In this document: piece after piece, positions 24,401 to 35,048 of the stretch
How the letters are laid out: each line of letters opens with the position of its first letter
Numbering within the stretch: the first letter of the stretch is position 1
DNA from: Chlorokybus atmophyticus
Taxonomy: Eukaryota > Streptophyta > Chlorokybophyceae > Chlorokybales > Chlorokybaceae
Length of the DNA: 64,000 nucleotides
Assembly (NCBI GenBank): GCA_009103225.1
Contig: RHPI01001737.1
Location: forward strand, 900,899 to 964,898
Direction: 5' to 3'
Program-made: the position numbers and the translations under genes
Notes under the pieces: generated by a model
The model's database searches: none
Seen by the model: only the letters and a program-made list of their open reading frames with translations
Told to the model about the DNA's origin: nothing

Positions 24401-25404
24401 CCAACCTACCCCTGTACAAGAAGCCTCTACATCATCGTTGCGAGCGGACTCCAGAGGTCCTTCCAGCCCTCAGCCATCTCTGCACAAACCGGGTACAGTA
24501 TCGCGTTTCGAAGGGGTTGAGGTGGGGGCAGACTACTTGGGTGCCATTTTGCGTTTACATGTGCATTCATGTGGGCGTGCAAGTGTGCCTGTGAGACAAA
24601 TTGCGAGCATATCTGGGGTGTTGCGGCTGCCAAGTGCATCAAGCATGTGACTGTTCGGAAGCATGAAAGAACGGGATCAAAGCAAAGCGTGTTTGTTAGT
24701 GTATTGTGATTTGCCTGAAAGACAGCAAGCATGTACGCATGCACAACAGGTGACCCAGATGTACGGTTGCTGCCGGATCGAAGCTCCAAGCGACCCATGA
24801 CTGATCCTGGTGATGATGAAGCATCATCTTCACAACAGGATCTGAAGCGGAGCCGATTGCAGTCACAGTCCACAGACCAGCCTGCGCCATTGCACATGAA
24901 TGGTGAAGATTTTCAAACAACCTCATTGGCCGGACCCTACGCACAGCACGGACTGCCCGACAGTGATGCCAGGCAGCAGTCCACTTCGCCATCACATGTC
25001 GCTGTGCAAACAGAGCGGCGAGCAGAGCGAGCTTACAGTCAGTGGCGCAGTCGGAGGCGAGACGAGGTTCGCCGTGACGATGCCCCAAGGCTGGAAGCTC
25101 TGGAGGATGGCAGCGGCGTGCAGCCGGCACCAGCGCCCAAAGTTGTTGGCGGTCTAGCACCCGTGTGCCCAGTTTGCGCTGTTGCTTTTGAGCATGGAGC
25201 GTCCAACGACGATATCAACGCACATGTTGATCAGGTACTTGCACACTTGTGGTGCCTGTGCATCATAGTGTATTCAGCACTTGTGGTAAGGGCTGCAGCA
25301 CAAATCACTAACACAAGTAGTTGGAAAAACATGTTGCTGATTGACATGCTAATGACTGCTTCCTGCTTGTTGGACAGTGTTTGATGCAGGTGAACTGGGA
25401 TTAA
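21402..25404 (+). CDS. ARI: Ariadne-type RBR E3 ubiquitin ligase with UBZ4-like tail
   Basis: RBR ligases take ubiquitin from an E2 onto a RING2 cysteine and then onto the target. Exons: 21402 to 21539 (GC donor) or 21578 (GT donor), 21639-21671, 21774-22050, 22424-22628, 22802-23021, 23112-23159, 23365-23523, 23605-23868, 23950-24071, 24275-24492, 24750-25234 and 25378-25404; about 731-744 aa. The order is an acidic N-terminus, a UBA-like helix region (ALLIHFRWNVESLLG), RING1 (CPGC through CGHTACNPCW), IBR (CSCSHRFCFNCG), and RING2 (CPKCTKPVEKSGGCNLVAC, with the GGC cysteine as expected catalytic residue). The C-terminal Ariadne helices follow. The tail adds VCPVC and AHVDQCL, a CxxC/HxxxC Rad18-type ubiquitin-binding finger; its last cysteine is encoded by a 9-codon final exon. 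Only the end of exon 1 is uncertain. Confidence 0.9.
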
Positions 25405-25822
25405 GAGTTGTAGCTTGCCATTGGGTCTGAAGGCATTTCCCCTCACAATGCACTTATTGCTTCACCACTAAGCTGGCGTGCTTAATGCCTGCTGTGATTA
25501 GTACAGTTAGCTTAGTACCTAGCCTGACTATACAGCTTCTGCTGGTGAGTGTACAAGAGATAGTATCCTAGATTAGTGTGTTGTCACTGCAACAGTCACT
25601 GACGTAAGCCTCTAACAGTTTTGCTTCGCACAAAACTTTACATGGGACAGGCTTTGCTGCAGCATTTATTATGCACCCCACTGCATTAGCATTGCTCTTG
25701 CCTCAAGCGCATGGTCTGCGTTACAGGGGCTCCTGTGCTGTTACTAACTCTGTCATGCGTGCGTGCTTGCGTGCGATGGCGCGTGCATGCCGCACAATGG
25801 AAACAATGTGAGGTTGTAAGTG
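25405..25822. other. Intergenic, nothing recognised
   Basis: This is the short stretch between the converging 3' ends of the Ariadne gene and a small minus-strand candidate. I see no repeat, exon or RNA gene. The Ariadne 3' UTR must begin here. Confidence 0.5.
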
Positions 25823-26083
25823 TTACAACTTGCTGGCAGCTCCGTCAATGGCCGCCACACAAGCCATGTCTGAGGGGGACGCGAACTGGCGTCTCAGCTG
25901 TGATGCAGCCGCTGCCCAACCGCCAAACGCTGCTCCCGCGTGCACGGACGTCCTTCATAGCCCCACTTGCCACCACTGGTACGCTTACCTGCGACGTGGT
26001 TCTAGTGGTGCGCGTCTGTACCCGGCCACTGCCACGTGCAGCAGCTGCCTCAGCGCCCCTTGCATGCGGCCATCAAAGTCCAT
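25823..26083 (-). CDS. Unrecognised small protein candidate
   Basis: I do not recognise this protein. Exon 1 (25989-26083) starts with ATG and encodes MDFDGRMQGALRQLLHVAVA, ending at a GTAAGC donor. Exon 2 (25823-25952) follows a CTATGAAG acceptor in matching phase and ends with TAA, giving 74 aa. The composition is Ala-, Arg- and Gln-rich with a helix-like first half; the second half reads AAFGGWAAAASQLRRQFASP. Another protein-like frame lies just upstream on the same strand (26115-26235, starting MTQAINAANNGGQAGG) but I could not splice it on. It may be a longer gene whose first exons I missed, or not a gene. Confidence 0.35.
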
Positions 26084-26716
26084 TAACATTGCCTAAATCG
26101 CCAGCAACGGTGCAACATTGATGCCGGCCGTACCGGCACGCATGATGAACGTCATTGCGTCAACAGCTGTGTGGCCACCCGCTTGTCCCCCATTATTTGC
26201 AGCGTTGATTGCCTGTGTCATTATAAATTGAAGTGACGATAACTGAATAATGTGAGCGTAGCGCGAAACGCATAGCAGACTTCAAGTGCACGTCTTCATA
26301 TGCATACAACTATGGCTGTGTTTTACGTATTTGCATGCCTGCCTTGCGTCCAACATACGTATTAGCCTATAGCTGTTCGAGACAGCATGGGCCAGTCAAT
26401 AGCGTAAGGCAGCTTGCATCCATTTCAAAAACAAAACAATGGCACGTTTTAAGCTGCACATGCATCACTTTTAAGCTTAGGGAAGCTTGGCAACAAGGTT
26501 GCCAAACACGGCATCCAGCTTGTATGGATATCAATCCATCCGGGTTTATATGATTGGGAACTGTATGAGCTGCGCTTGTTATCAAGTTTTCGTGCGCACG
26601 TGCATAGGCAGATGCGACAGCATTCCTGTGCATTGATTCCCTTCATGCATAGCTTATCACTGCCACAGGGTTTCTACCTTGCTGAACTCATAGCCATGGC
26701 TAGATTACAAAGAACA
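26084..26716. other. Region between two minus-strand genes
   Basis: Apart from the possible extra exon at about 26115-26235 mentioned with the small gene, this is noncoding sequence that should include the GST gene's 3' end and possibly the promoter of the small gene. No repeats or RNA genes were seen. Confidence 0.4.
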
Positions 26717-29700
26717 TCAGACAGCTAGAGAAGGGGAGCGCTGTTTTGTGATCGCTGCCACAACCTCGTTTATGTGAGCTTGGAACACCTTTGCTGTCGT
26801 CAAGTCCAAGTCTCTGGGTATACATGTGCGGTCGCGCGTGTATGCAAGCAGACCTGCCGCAGCTCCAGCTGGTGTACCATCTGACATACACACATGCGCA
26901 GTGTCAACATCGAAAAGCCGCTTGACAGCAATTTAACAGGCAAGCCCGCAACATTGCAGCCGCATACAGCGAGGCATTGGCACCAATACACTGTGAAGGT
27001 TGTGCACACGAGACATGCAATGGTCTGTTCACAATGCACAGACACTCCAGCAACACCCACCTTTGTTCCAACTCCTTGCAAGGGCATCCTCAGCCTTCAG
27101 CGCGCTCTCCGGTGCAGACCCGAGGCCCTCAGCACCCGCTATCAACGCATGCGCGAGCAGCCGGTACCCCACATCAGCGACTTCCGCTACACGCGGGCTC
27201 TTTTCACCCAAACCCCTCATGGCATGGTCTACAACCATTCCATGGTTGTTAACCTGTGAAAAGCAACAAGCAATCAGTCCAGCTTGTCTATTGGTGCAAC
27301 GCATACAGTGCACGCATTCACTCAGATACACACGTACAGCTTATCAATAAGAAGGTGCTAAATCACTGACCAGCTTTGCAGCAGCTCTAAGCCTGGGCTC
27401 CTCCGCCATCATTCCAGGCTCGCTTAACCGCAGCGAAGCAGCTTCCATGTCAATTGACCGTGCAGCCTCCTTTGCCTCAGCAGCCACTCCCAACTCCCCA
27501 ATCTGGAAATAACTACCAATCAGCTGTGTTTTGGAGTGACGCCATGAGGACAGGCGCTAACAGTATATGGGGCACCTGTGGGGGTAAAGCGTGCGCGTGC
27601 ACGTAGTGCGTGCCCTTCAGCTTCACGTAGGCCGAGCGCGAGTCCATTGCATCATACCAACCTGTCAAGCACGGGTACTCCCCGCTTGCCCTTATGTCCA
27701 AACCCTGTGGTATCATACCACCAGATGATGTAATGCACGATATGAACAAGTAGTGCGATGCAGGAGTTTCTACAGACTAGGGAACAATATACATGGTATG
27801 TTGTAATACAGCATACATGATGAGGCCTTTCAGCAACCAACCAACCTTGAAGTACAATATGGAGGAGTGGATGCGCTCCAAGAAAGGGGCAAAGGTGACA
27901 TCCACCTGCCAGGACAGTAGGGGATGAAGTCTTGGTAATGGTTATTTTGATGCCGCATTGCTGTTAGAAATGAGAGTAGCTAACAACTCTTGCAACAACT
28001 TGTTACATGCATCCTTACCATAGAGTAAAGCTCGCCGAGAAAGTACGGCCCTCCACTCGTTTTCAACTCTGCCTCTACCTGCGCCACAGCCTGCAGGAAC
28101 TCATTCTTTCCTGCAAAGCACAAAGCCTTGAGCTCAACCGACCACAAAGCAGTTGAAGTGAGGTTAATAATAAACAATCTTGTCGAAAGTCTTGAATTCG
28201 TGCATGCAGTGTGTCGCATGGCGCCCAGGACACACGTACTCATTCCTTAATGCAAGCTCATGAGCATATCCATAACCGATAACATCAATAACCAAGCAAA
28301 GTTCTACCTCCAGCTCCCCAGGACCATGGCGAAGCCGTTATCCAAGCGAGCCACTGCTTGGCAAGCATGCGCTCCAACTTGAGCAGCCCATCTACCCTCT
28401 CATCACCTGCCATAGTGAACAGAACACAAGTTGGCACACATTACAACAGCAGTAGCAAACACATTGCACCCAACACCTCACCTGAGGCCACAGTGTCAAA
28501 GTAACCGATACGCTTGTTGCTAAATGCGCCCGATCGAGTCTGGTAACTCTTATCCGGTAGGAGCGGCGATACGTCCCGAAACTCCTCCTCTATAACGCGC
28601 ATGATACGCGCCGAATCAGTCACGATCTTGCCATCTAACAAAATTGCAGGCACCTGGCACGCAAGGGTTGTTATGGTGGGATGAGTAAAAATTTCTTCGA
28701 CGTCACACTTGTCAGCAGAGACAGAATTGCCTTCGTTACCTGGCCAGAGGGGTTAATATCGTAGTACCAGTCGGGCTTTGCGCGAAGGTTGAGCTTCACT
28801 GTCTTGTAAGAGATGCCTTTCTCTTCCAGCTGCAGCCACACGCGATGGCAGTACGGGCACCTGTTCAACATGCCATCATAACCATGCACGCCAACTTACA
28901 CGTATATGTGTACACGTACACCTACACCTACACGAACACCTACCCAATCGCATGCACAGATGTCACACGCTCACATATACACGCATGCACATAAACACGC
29001 GCCCGCGCACGCACCAGGCATTGTGGTCTCTATACAACGTGATGCGCGCATCTTCTGGCTGTTCCTCCTGGTACATTGTGCCGGCGCTGCTGAGTCGGTC
29101 CTTCAGCTCTTCCCATGTTGGGGCAGCAGCATGCCAGCTGTTCTGTGCTGTCGCGCTCGGGGACATGATGCTTGGGTAGGTGGAATGAGGGAAAGCTGTG
29201 GTACTGGTGGCTATGTGTGCTGGTTGAATGGACTGCATGTGGCGCAATCGCTAGAAGTGAGTCGCGATTGGTGGCAATTGTTGGCAGTGTACTGGTGCAG
29301 TTGTTGGTGCATGCTCAACCAACAACACTATCGCAACGAGGAATTAACAAGTGACTCTTGCATGAGTGAATGTGAAAATGAGGAGTGAGTGTTTGAGTAA
29401 GAAGTCTAGGGTTAATGATAATGCGTGTACCAACACTGTGGGCTTGTCATTTTCAACCTGTGCTAACAAGGCATGCGGTATGCCAGCTACCAGCTGCATG
29501 CGGTGGGAGCCACCCTCCAGAAATAGTGCGCACGCAGAATTACAAACTTTACAACAATCCAGCGTCGCACACGACCTGTACTGCATGCATGCAGCTTGCC
29601 TCCACGCACACACCTGTCCCCAGAAGCGTGACGGCGGCACCAGCGCCCGTCGCAGTCCACTGCCACGGGCCTGCCTGGCCAGTTGCAGCCTGGCGGAGGC

Positions 29701-29757
29701 AGCGGGAGGCAAGAGAACAGCTGTTGCGGCCACGGGCGCGGCCAATGCCACCGCCAT
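26717..29757 (-). CDS. Glutathione S-transferase-like protein, plastid-targeted
   Basis: The protein has a thioredoxin-fold GST N-terminal domain followed by a helical GST C-terminal domain. Core exons: 28740-28860, 28482-28653, 28308-28406, 28019-28110, 27846-27905, 27576-27704, 27371-27502, 27061-27253 and 26717-26880, preceded by one ending at 29015. A first exon at 29614-29757 encodes an Ala/Arg-rich leader like a chloroplast transit peptide. It joins in phase to a second exon starting at 29250 (513 aa in all). If that join is wrong, ATGs at 29238 or 29166 are alternatives. The active-site motif is CPYC, as in glutaredoxins, within AWCPYCHRVWLQLEEKGI; NPSGQVPAILLDG follows. The C-terminal extension (HALPPQ, then GTPAGAAAGLLAYTRDR) is not part of standard GSTs and resembles a plant family of unknown substrate. 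Confidence 0.82.
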
Positions 29758-29895
29758 GTAAGCTCACCCCCCACGCCCGCTGCCGCCGTCGTCGTCGTCG
29801 ACTCCTCTGCCCGCGACGTAGCCACGCTGCCAAAGCGCCACGTGGTTAAATTGTACAAACTAAGTTATGTACAATCTACTCTGTTTGTAACACCT

Positions 29896-29979
29896 GCAAG
29901 GATGGCCGAGCGGTCTAAGGCGCTGCGTTCAGGTCGCAGTCTACTCTTGTAGGCGTGGGTTCAAATCCCACTCCTTGCA
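29896..29979 (+). tRNA. trnL-CAG: tRNA-Leu (CAG)
   Basis: An 84-base class II tRNA folds cleanly. The acceptor arms are GCAAGGA and TCCTTGC with discriminator A. The D arm follows TGGCCGAGCGGTCTAAGGC, and the anticodon stem CTGCG/CGCAG encloses loop TTCAGGT with anticodon CAG. There is a long variable arm and a T loop, GGTTCAAATCC. There is no intron. The first internal promoter box (TGGCCGAGCGG) and second (GGTTCAAATCC) are intact, so it is probably transcribed by RNA polymerase III. A T-rich stretch follows at 29980-29988. Confidence 0.95.
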
Positions 29980-30003
29980 TTTTACTTTTCGTTCTCTACC
30001 AGC

Positions 30004-30318
30004 TCTACGGTATGGCATTGCGCATTCCGTATCAATGCCAGGTTTGGCATCATAGCCACCCAACTCCGGTAAACGGTAGATTGGTTACCTTCCACCTAGC
30101 GCTGGGCACAAGAACGTTTTTCGTCCGTTCCTCTATGCATGGCGCATGTAGAGGACTTTCGTTCTACGGTATGGCATTGCGCATTCCGTATCAATGCCAG
30201 GTTTGGCATCATACCCGCCCAACTCCGGTAAACGGTAGATTGGTTACCTTCCACCTAGCGCTGGGCACAAGAACGTTTTTCGTCCGTTCCTCTATGCATG
30301 GAGGCGCATGTAGAGGAC
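30004..30318. repeat. Tandem duplication of about 155 bp
   Basis: Copy 1 (30004-30156) and copy 2 (30163-30318) are nearly identical; they begin TCTACGGTATGGCATTGCGC and end GCATGTAGAGGAC. Copy 2 has a 3-base insertion. Related but diverged pieces occur at 31117-31218 and about 49377-49430, so this is part of a dispersed repeat family, starting immediately after the tRNA gene. Confidence 0.85.
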
Positions 30319-30368
30319 AAACCTTTTGCAGTCACGCAGTATTACGCATAGTCACAGTAGAATGATGC

Positions 30369-30538
30369 GTGACGCAGCGTACCACGTGACGCAGCGTACC
30401 ACGTGACGCAGCGTACCACGTGACGCAGCGTACCACGTGACGCAGCGTACCACGTGACGCAGCGTACCACGTGACGCAGCGTACCACGTGACGCAGCGTA
30501 CCACGTGACGCAGCGTACCACGTGACGCGGCGTACCGC
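30369..30538. repeat. 17-bp minisatellite, ten units
   Basis: Ten tandem copies of GTGACGCAGCGTACCAC run without a break; the first nine are identical and the last has two A-to-G changes. Every junction between units creates the palindrome CACGTG, an E-box/G-box core. There are no spacers, so it is not a CRISPR-like array. Open frames through it are translations of the repeat. Confidence 0.92.
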
Positions 30539-31218
30539 AATGCAATGTTTGAATTGAATACACGCTTCCGTATCCAGGTTGTATAGCAAAATACATGGCA
30601 TAATAATGCAATGCTTCGTGTTGGATGCATGTAATCGTGTTGTTAAATGTATTTTAACAGGATTTGTCAAGGATTGTGTTCGCAAATTTGTTTTTCATAA
30701 ATGAACTGTCGCATGGGTTTTTCATTGTTTATTTTTTTAATCCATGGTTAAACACCGCTTCTATACGCAGTAGCAGTTTTCGTCCAATTTATAAATGATT
30801 CTATAGTTACTAGCTGCCGATTGCTTATTACTAGGTTGGATTGGTCAGCAACGGGTTGAAGAACCTTATGTATTAATAGGTCAATTAGCTACTGTCTAAT
30901 TTTTTGTCTATTTTCCTATTGTTTTACCTTTTCTTGCATATTTAAAAAAATGATTTGTCTGTTGTCACTTATAAATATTGCTTGTTTTATTTCGTTCGAA
31001 CAAAAACAAGGTTATATAAACCTCAAAAGAACAATAATGCTCAGGTTCTTGTTGATTTTTCGTTTGCTCATGCCAGAACCAAAGTTCAGCTGCAGCCTTT
31101 TTCACCAGATCTATAATATGGCATTGCGCATACTATAACTATATCAGGTTTTGCCAATTTGGCTACCCAACTCTGCTACAATGCAGTATGGTCACTCTTC
31201 ATCAGCCATGACTTCCGT
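30539..31218. other. AT-rich flank with diverged repeat piece
   Basis: AT-rich noncoding sequence. From about 31117 it carries a diverged copy of the dispersed repeat also seen at 30004-30318. No gene is supported. Confidence 0.5.
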
Positions 31219-31346
31219 TGTAAACGGAGAAAGCCAAACCCCACCCACTTAAAGTCTCTACCCCCAACACCCACGGCGTCGGCATGGGTAGGGTTGTTCG
31301 TTGCTACTATGCAAGGTGGTCACTCTTCATCAACTATAACTTCCGG
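31219..31346. repeat. Partial LTR copy and duplicated target
   Basis: Starting at 31219 there is TGTAAACGGAGAAAGCC, the same start as the LTR listed next. It is followed by a short diverged LTR piece and then by a second copy of the sequence preceding it (TCACTCTTCATCA and the TAACTTCCG end). It looks like a truncated earlier LTR or a local duplication at the insertion site of the larger element. Confidence 0.55.
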
Positions 31347-31682
31347 TGTAAAGGGAGAAAGCCAAACTCCCTTAAATCCTCTACCCCAACACCCACGCCA
31401 ACGACCTTACTCACGTCGCCGCCGTGATTGTCGTAGAAAAGAACCCATGTCCCCACCATTTGTTATCAGCCATAGCTTTGACCAGTTTGGTTGTTATCAT
31501 TTTGATAGGGTAAGAGCCGTGGATATCGCCCGTTGAGACTCATAACTTAAATGAGACTTTTATAAGAGCCTTAATGAGCACAGAGCGAGGAACCAATGGA
31601 GCTTGGCATACGATTAACCGATTAAGGTCATATAAAATGAATGTCAAGGTGAAAACCTTTAAGAAAGGAAAAGCCCTTTACA
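31347..31682 (-). repeat. 3' LTR of the outer Ty3/gypsy element
   Basis: This 336-bp LTR, read on the plus strand, starts TGTAAAGGG and ends CCCTTTACA, a perfect 9-bp inverted terminus with the usual TG...CA ends. It is homologous over its length to 48946-49294. The polypurine tract lies just inside it (31683-31693). The bases outside it, TCCGG, nearly match TCCGT just outside the other LTR, as expected for a 5-bp target duplication that has since mutated. Confidence 0.85.
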
Positions 31683-31693
31683 TTGCCCCCCTC
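31683..31693 (-). other. Polypurine tract
   Basis: On the minus strand this reads GAGGGGGGCAA directly before the LTR start TGTAAAGGGC. This is the place and composition expected of the second-strand primer of reverse transcription. Confidence 0.75.
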
Positions 31694-32101
31694 AAAGAAG
31701 GCGGCTCGCGACGCCGTTAGATGATCACGCCAACATCCGGATCCAACCCCGAAGAGGGACGAGGGTTGCACACTGAAGACATGCTGCCTCACGCCCTGTA
31801 AGTAGTGCGGTGGGCACACACGCTAGCGAGAGTTGCATTCCCGAAGAACATGCTGGCAGTTTGATAAGTTCTTTTCGGGCTTCCACGTGTTGTGCTCAAC
31901 ACCATACCCTTTTCACTTGACCAGATATGACGTGCGTCCACGCTATCCTTCATATGATCAAGTATATCCTCCACCTCATATTCCGGGCCCTGTCGTCCCA
32001 GACAGCAGCAGGTGGGGGTTGAGTCCGTATATCAGCACGATAGGCTGCAAGGAGGCTCATGGGAAGTACATCATGTATCTTTCCCATTGATGCTGACAAC
32101 T

Positions 32102-33245
32102 TCAACCGGTATGCAAGTTTGCCAACTCGCTCGCGTACGGTGCGAACGGTCCCATAAAGCGTGGCATGAGTTTGCGGGTACCCTTTGCTTTGAGTGACAA
32201 GTTCTTGATACTTAACAACACCAAGTCACTAAATTCGAACTCAACATTGCGCCGATGCTTATCAGCATACGCTTTGTATCGATCTTGCGCCGAGGCATGC
32301 ACTCATGTGCTCGTTGCGTGCGTGATTACAAGTCAATCGCAAGATTGCGTGCAACTGGCACCTTATCATTGGGTGGCAAATTTAGATCAGCCACCTCCAA
32401 TGGGTATTTCGCAAGGAAGGGTGTGTTGTTGATGCTCGCTTGCCAAGCATAATTATTGATGGCAAACTTTGCCATGGCCAAGTGAACATGCCAATCACTT
32501 TTGTTAGGTGCAACAAAATGTCGCAAAGTCTCTTCCACCATCCAATTGGCACGTTCAAGTTGCCCTTCCGTCTGAGGATAAAACACAGTGCTCATGTGTT
32601 GGTCAATGTGCATAAAGTCACACACTAATTTTTAAACTGAGATGTAAATCACAGATCTCTATCCGACACAATGTTGCGTGGCAAACCATGCAAACGGAAC
32701 ACTAAGGAGAGGAACATCATGGTTAGTTCTTGGACACCCGTGTCCATATGGCAAAAAGCTAGATGAACCATCTCAGTTAGACGATCCACAAACACCACAA
32801 CTGTTGTATGACCGGAGGTAGTCTTAGGTAGCTCAGTATTGAGGTCCATACCAACACTCCCCCAACTCAGCCATGGGATAGGCAATGGCTGCAAAAGGCC
32901 GAATATGCTTTGCCGTCTTGGCTTGTTGCACTGACATGCAGCGCATGTCGCAACATACCGATCGACATCCACTGTCAACCCGGGCTAGTAAAAGTGTTGT
33001 TGGGTAACAGCGGTAGTCTTGGACCGCCCAAAATGACCAGCATGCGGGGGGTCATGCACACTAGTGATACACTCATTGCACAAACCATCATGATCAGGTA
33101 TGACAAGAGCATTGCCCTTGTACCACAATCCATTCCGCATCTCAAAGCCCTTTACATGTTGAGTTGTTAAACTAAGGGTCATACTTGTACCTAGTCTTGA
33201 CACGTGACGAGAGTGATATGTCCGGTGCAACAGCAACAACGGCAT
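32102..33245 (-). pseudogene. Integrase of outer gypsy element (broken)
   Basis: The zinc-binding N-terminus shows His-x-His spacing in HDPPHAGHFG and Cys pair CAACQC. The catalytic core shows the first Asp in GMDLNTELPK, the second in RNIVSDRDL, and the Glu in QTEGQLERANWMVEETLR, the DDE triad. The downstream segment KAYADKHRRNVEFEFSD and LMPRFMGPF is the typical gypsy integrase C-terminus. In-frame stops lie near the zinc region and after the second Asp, and there is a frame change near 32320. No chromodomain was seen. Confidence 0.8.
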
Positions 33246-33355
33246 TGATGTATGCCCGAATGCTGTTAATCATCACTGGTATGCGGCTTAATGGATCCGC
33301 CACACCTTTACGAGTAGGACGATAGCACCATTCGAATTCAAAACAAGAAGAGATT

Positions 33356-34760
33356 TCATTCCAGCGTACAGCGCACTTGGCGACGAAGAACCATTGGCTG
33401 AGTGGAAAACAACACCAGAGGGTTGTAATCTGTTATTACTGTAAAGTGTATGCCCTCGAGATAGCAACGCCACGTTTTTAGTGCATGCCCCCCTGAATGT
33501 GGCATATGCCGCATTGTCAGATTTGTGTTGCAACCATAGCAAATTCGGTTGGTTTGCAGGCCCATATGGATTCTCAGAAGCTGGAACAGAAGCAGAAGGA
33601 AAACACAGAGGCCAAGATTGCCCGACTGGAAGAGTCCGACTCCACCGTGCGTGGCTACTCGTGGCTGACCAATGGGCTGCTGCAGTTGTTTCAATGTCGC
33701 CGAGTGCTGGCGTACTCCTACTGCTTCGCCTACTATATGTTTNAGCACCGCACCACACCAAAACTTAGAAGCATCACCAATTACAGTGAAATGTTTCTTC
33801 CAATCTGGCATTGCCAGTACAGGTGCTGCTGTTGGTGCTCGCTTGATTAAGCGCATGAATTTATCGTATTTTGCATCCCATGTAAAGCATTGTCCATTCT
33901 GCAACAATGTTGTCAACGGCAAAGTCAATAAACTGTAAACGAGTAGAAAACGTCGCAAGTAGTAAGGCAAGCCCAAAAATGACAATAGCTTATGCTGTTG
34001 CGAGGCGTACTACGCCTAGTAGGCCAATCTTCCATGATCTTCACTTTAGTAGGATCAGGCTTTACGCCATTAGCACAAACAATGTGCCATAAGTATGGCA
34101 ACTCTTGCTTACCAAAGTTGCATTTGCGGAGGTTGGCAAACAACTTGTGCTTTCGCAACCGCTCAAGAACGATTGCCACATGTGTTTTATGCTCATCTAG
34201 GTTCTTGGCATGAATGATGATGTCATCCAAGTAGGGAGTCCAAACCTATTAAGCGAGCTGCCAAACACAGCATTCATCTTGGCTTGAAAGACTGCGGGTG
34301 CATTGGTCAAAGGAAGCGGCAACACCCTGTATTTATAATGGCCACTTGGCAATCTGAAAGCAGTCTTGTGTCACATCATTAGGATGCAACCGGATCTGAT
34401 GATAACCACTGCTCAAGTCGAGTGATGTAGTGTACTTACTACCTGACAATAAGTGCAGCATGTCATCAATGCGAGGTGAAGGGTGACTATTTTTGACCGT
34501 GTTTTGTTCAATGCACGATAATCCACACACATGCGTAGCTTCCCGATTTCCTTTTTCACAAAGACAATGGGAGAGCCGTATGGGGATCTACTCGGCTGAA
34601 TCAGACTGTTAGTTAATAACTCAATGATCTGCTTTTCCATATCTTCCCTCTCTACCGGACTTAGCCTGTAGGTAGGTCGTGAAAGAGGGGCAGATCCTAG
34701 TTTATCACGAATGGTATGACCAATACCTCTATCCGGTGGTAGTTCCCGCAAACTCATCAC
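33356..34760 (-). pseudogene. Reverse transcriptase/RNase H of outer element (broken)
   Basis: Minus-strand segments show the RT opening (YRLSPVEREDMEKQI, GSPIVFVKKEIGKLRMCVDY), LDLSSGYHQIRLHPND in another frame, and the catalytic box as MDDIIIHA directly after a stop codon where YMDD or FMDD is expected. The connection and RNase H start (FTVIGDASKFWCGAV) then break off. A 250-bp piece of the Ariadne gene and an N replace about 40 codons before HALKTWRCYLEG resumes. The fragment is clearly nonfunctional. Confidence 0.8.
33493..33742 (+). repeat. Exact copy of Ariadne intron-exon segment
   Basis: These 250 bases are identical to 23538-23787 of the Ariadne gene. They include the end of an intron, its GCAG acceptor and most of the following exon. 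The copy ends directly at the single N (33743). It therefore came from genomic DNA, not from mRNA. Because identity is complete while everything around it is decayed, a mis-join or wrong gap fill during assembly is the likeliest cause. Confidence 0.9.
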
Positions 34761-35048
34761 TGAATGTGTTCACCACTTGATGCATTTCAGGTGTGCCATT
34801 TATAGCATCGCAAGTGGCATCAGAAGAAGTGCATATATAAGCTAAAAAGGCTATTAATTTGTGCTTGCGATACACACGTTAACTTGCAAAGCATTTAAAA
34901 GCCCTCCAGGCTCAGGCAAAGTTCGTCGCAATTGCGTGGTGAGCGTAATTTTACGCTTACCTTTGCATACAGAACATGTTTTCGCATACGCGGCTATAAT
35001 CAGACGACAGCTTGTTGCCAATCAAGCCCCAGGATGACATCAGTATTG

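Noticed and set aside
30332-30685. Repetitive minus-strand proteins and a CRISPR-like look
   Set aside because: The frames only translate the 17-bp minisatellite, and there are no spacers between units, so neither a protein nor a CRISPR array is supported.
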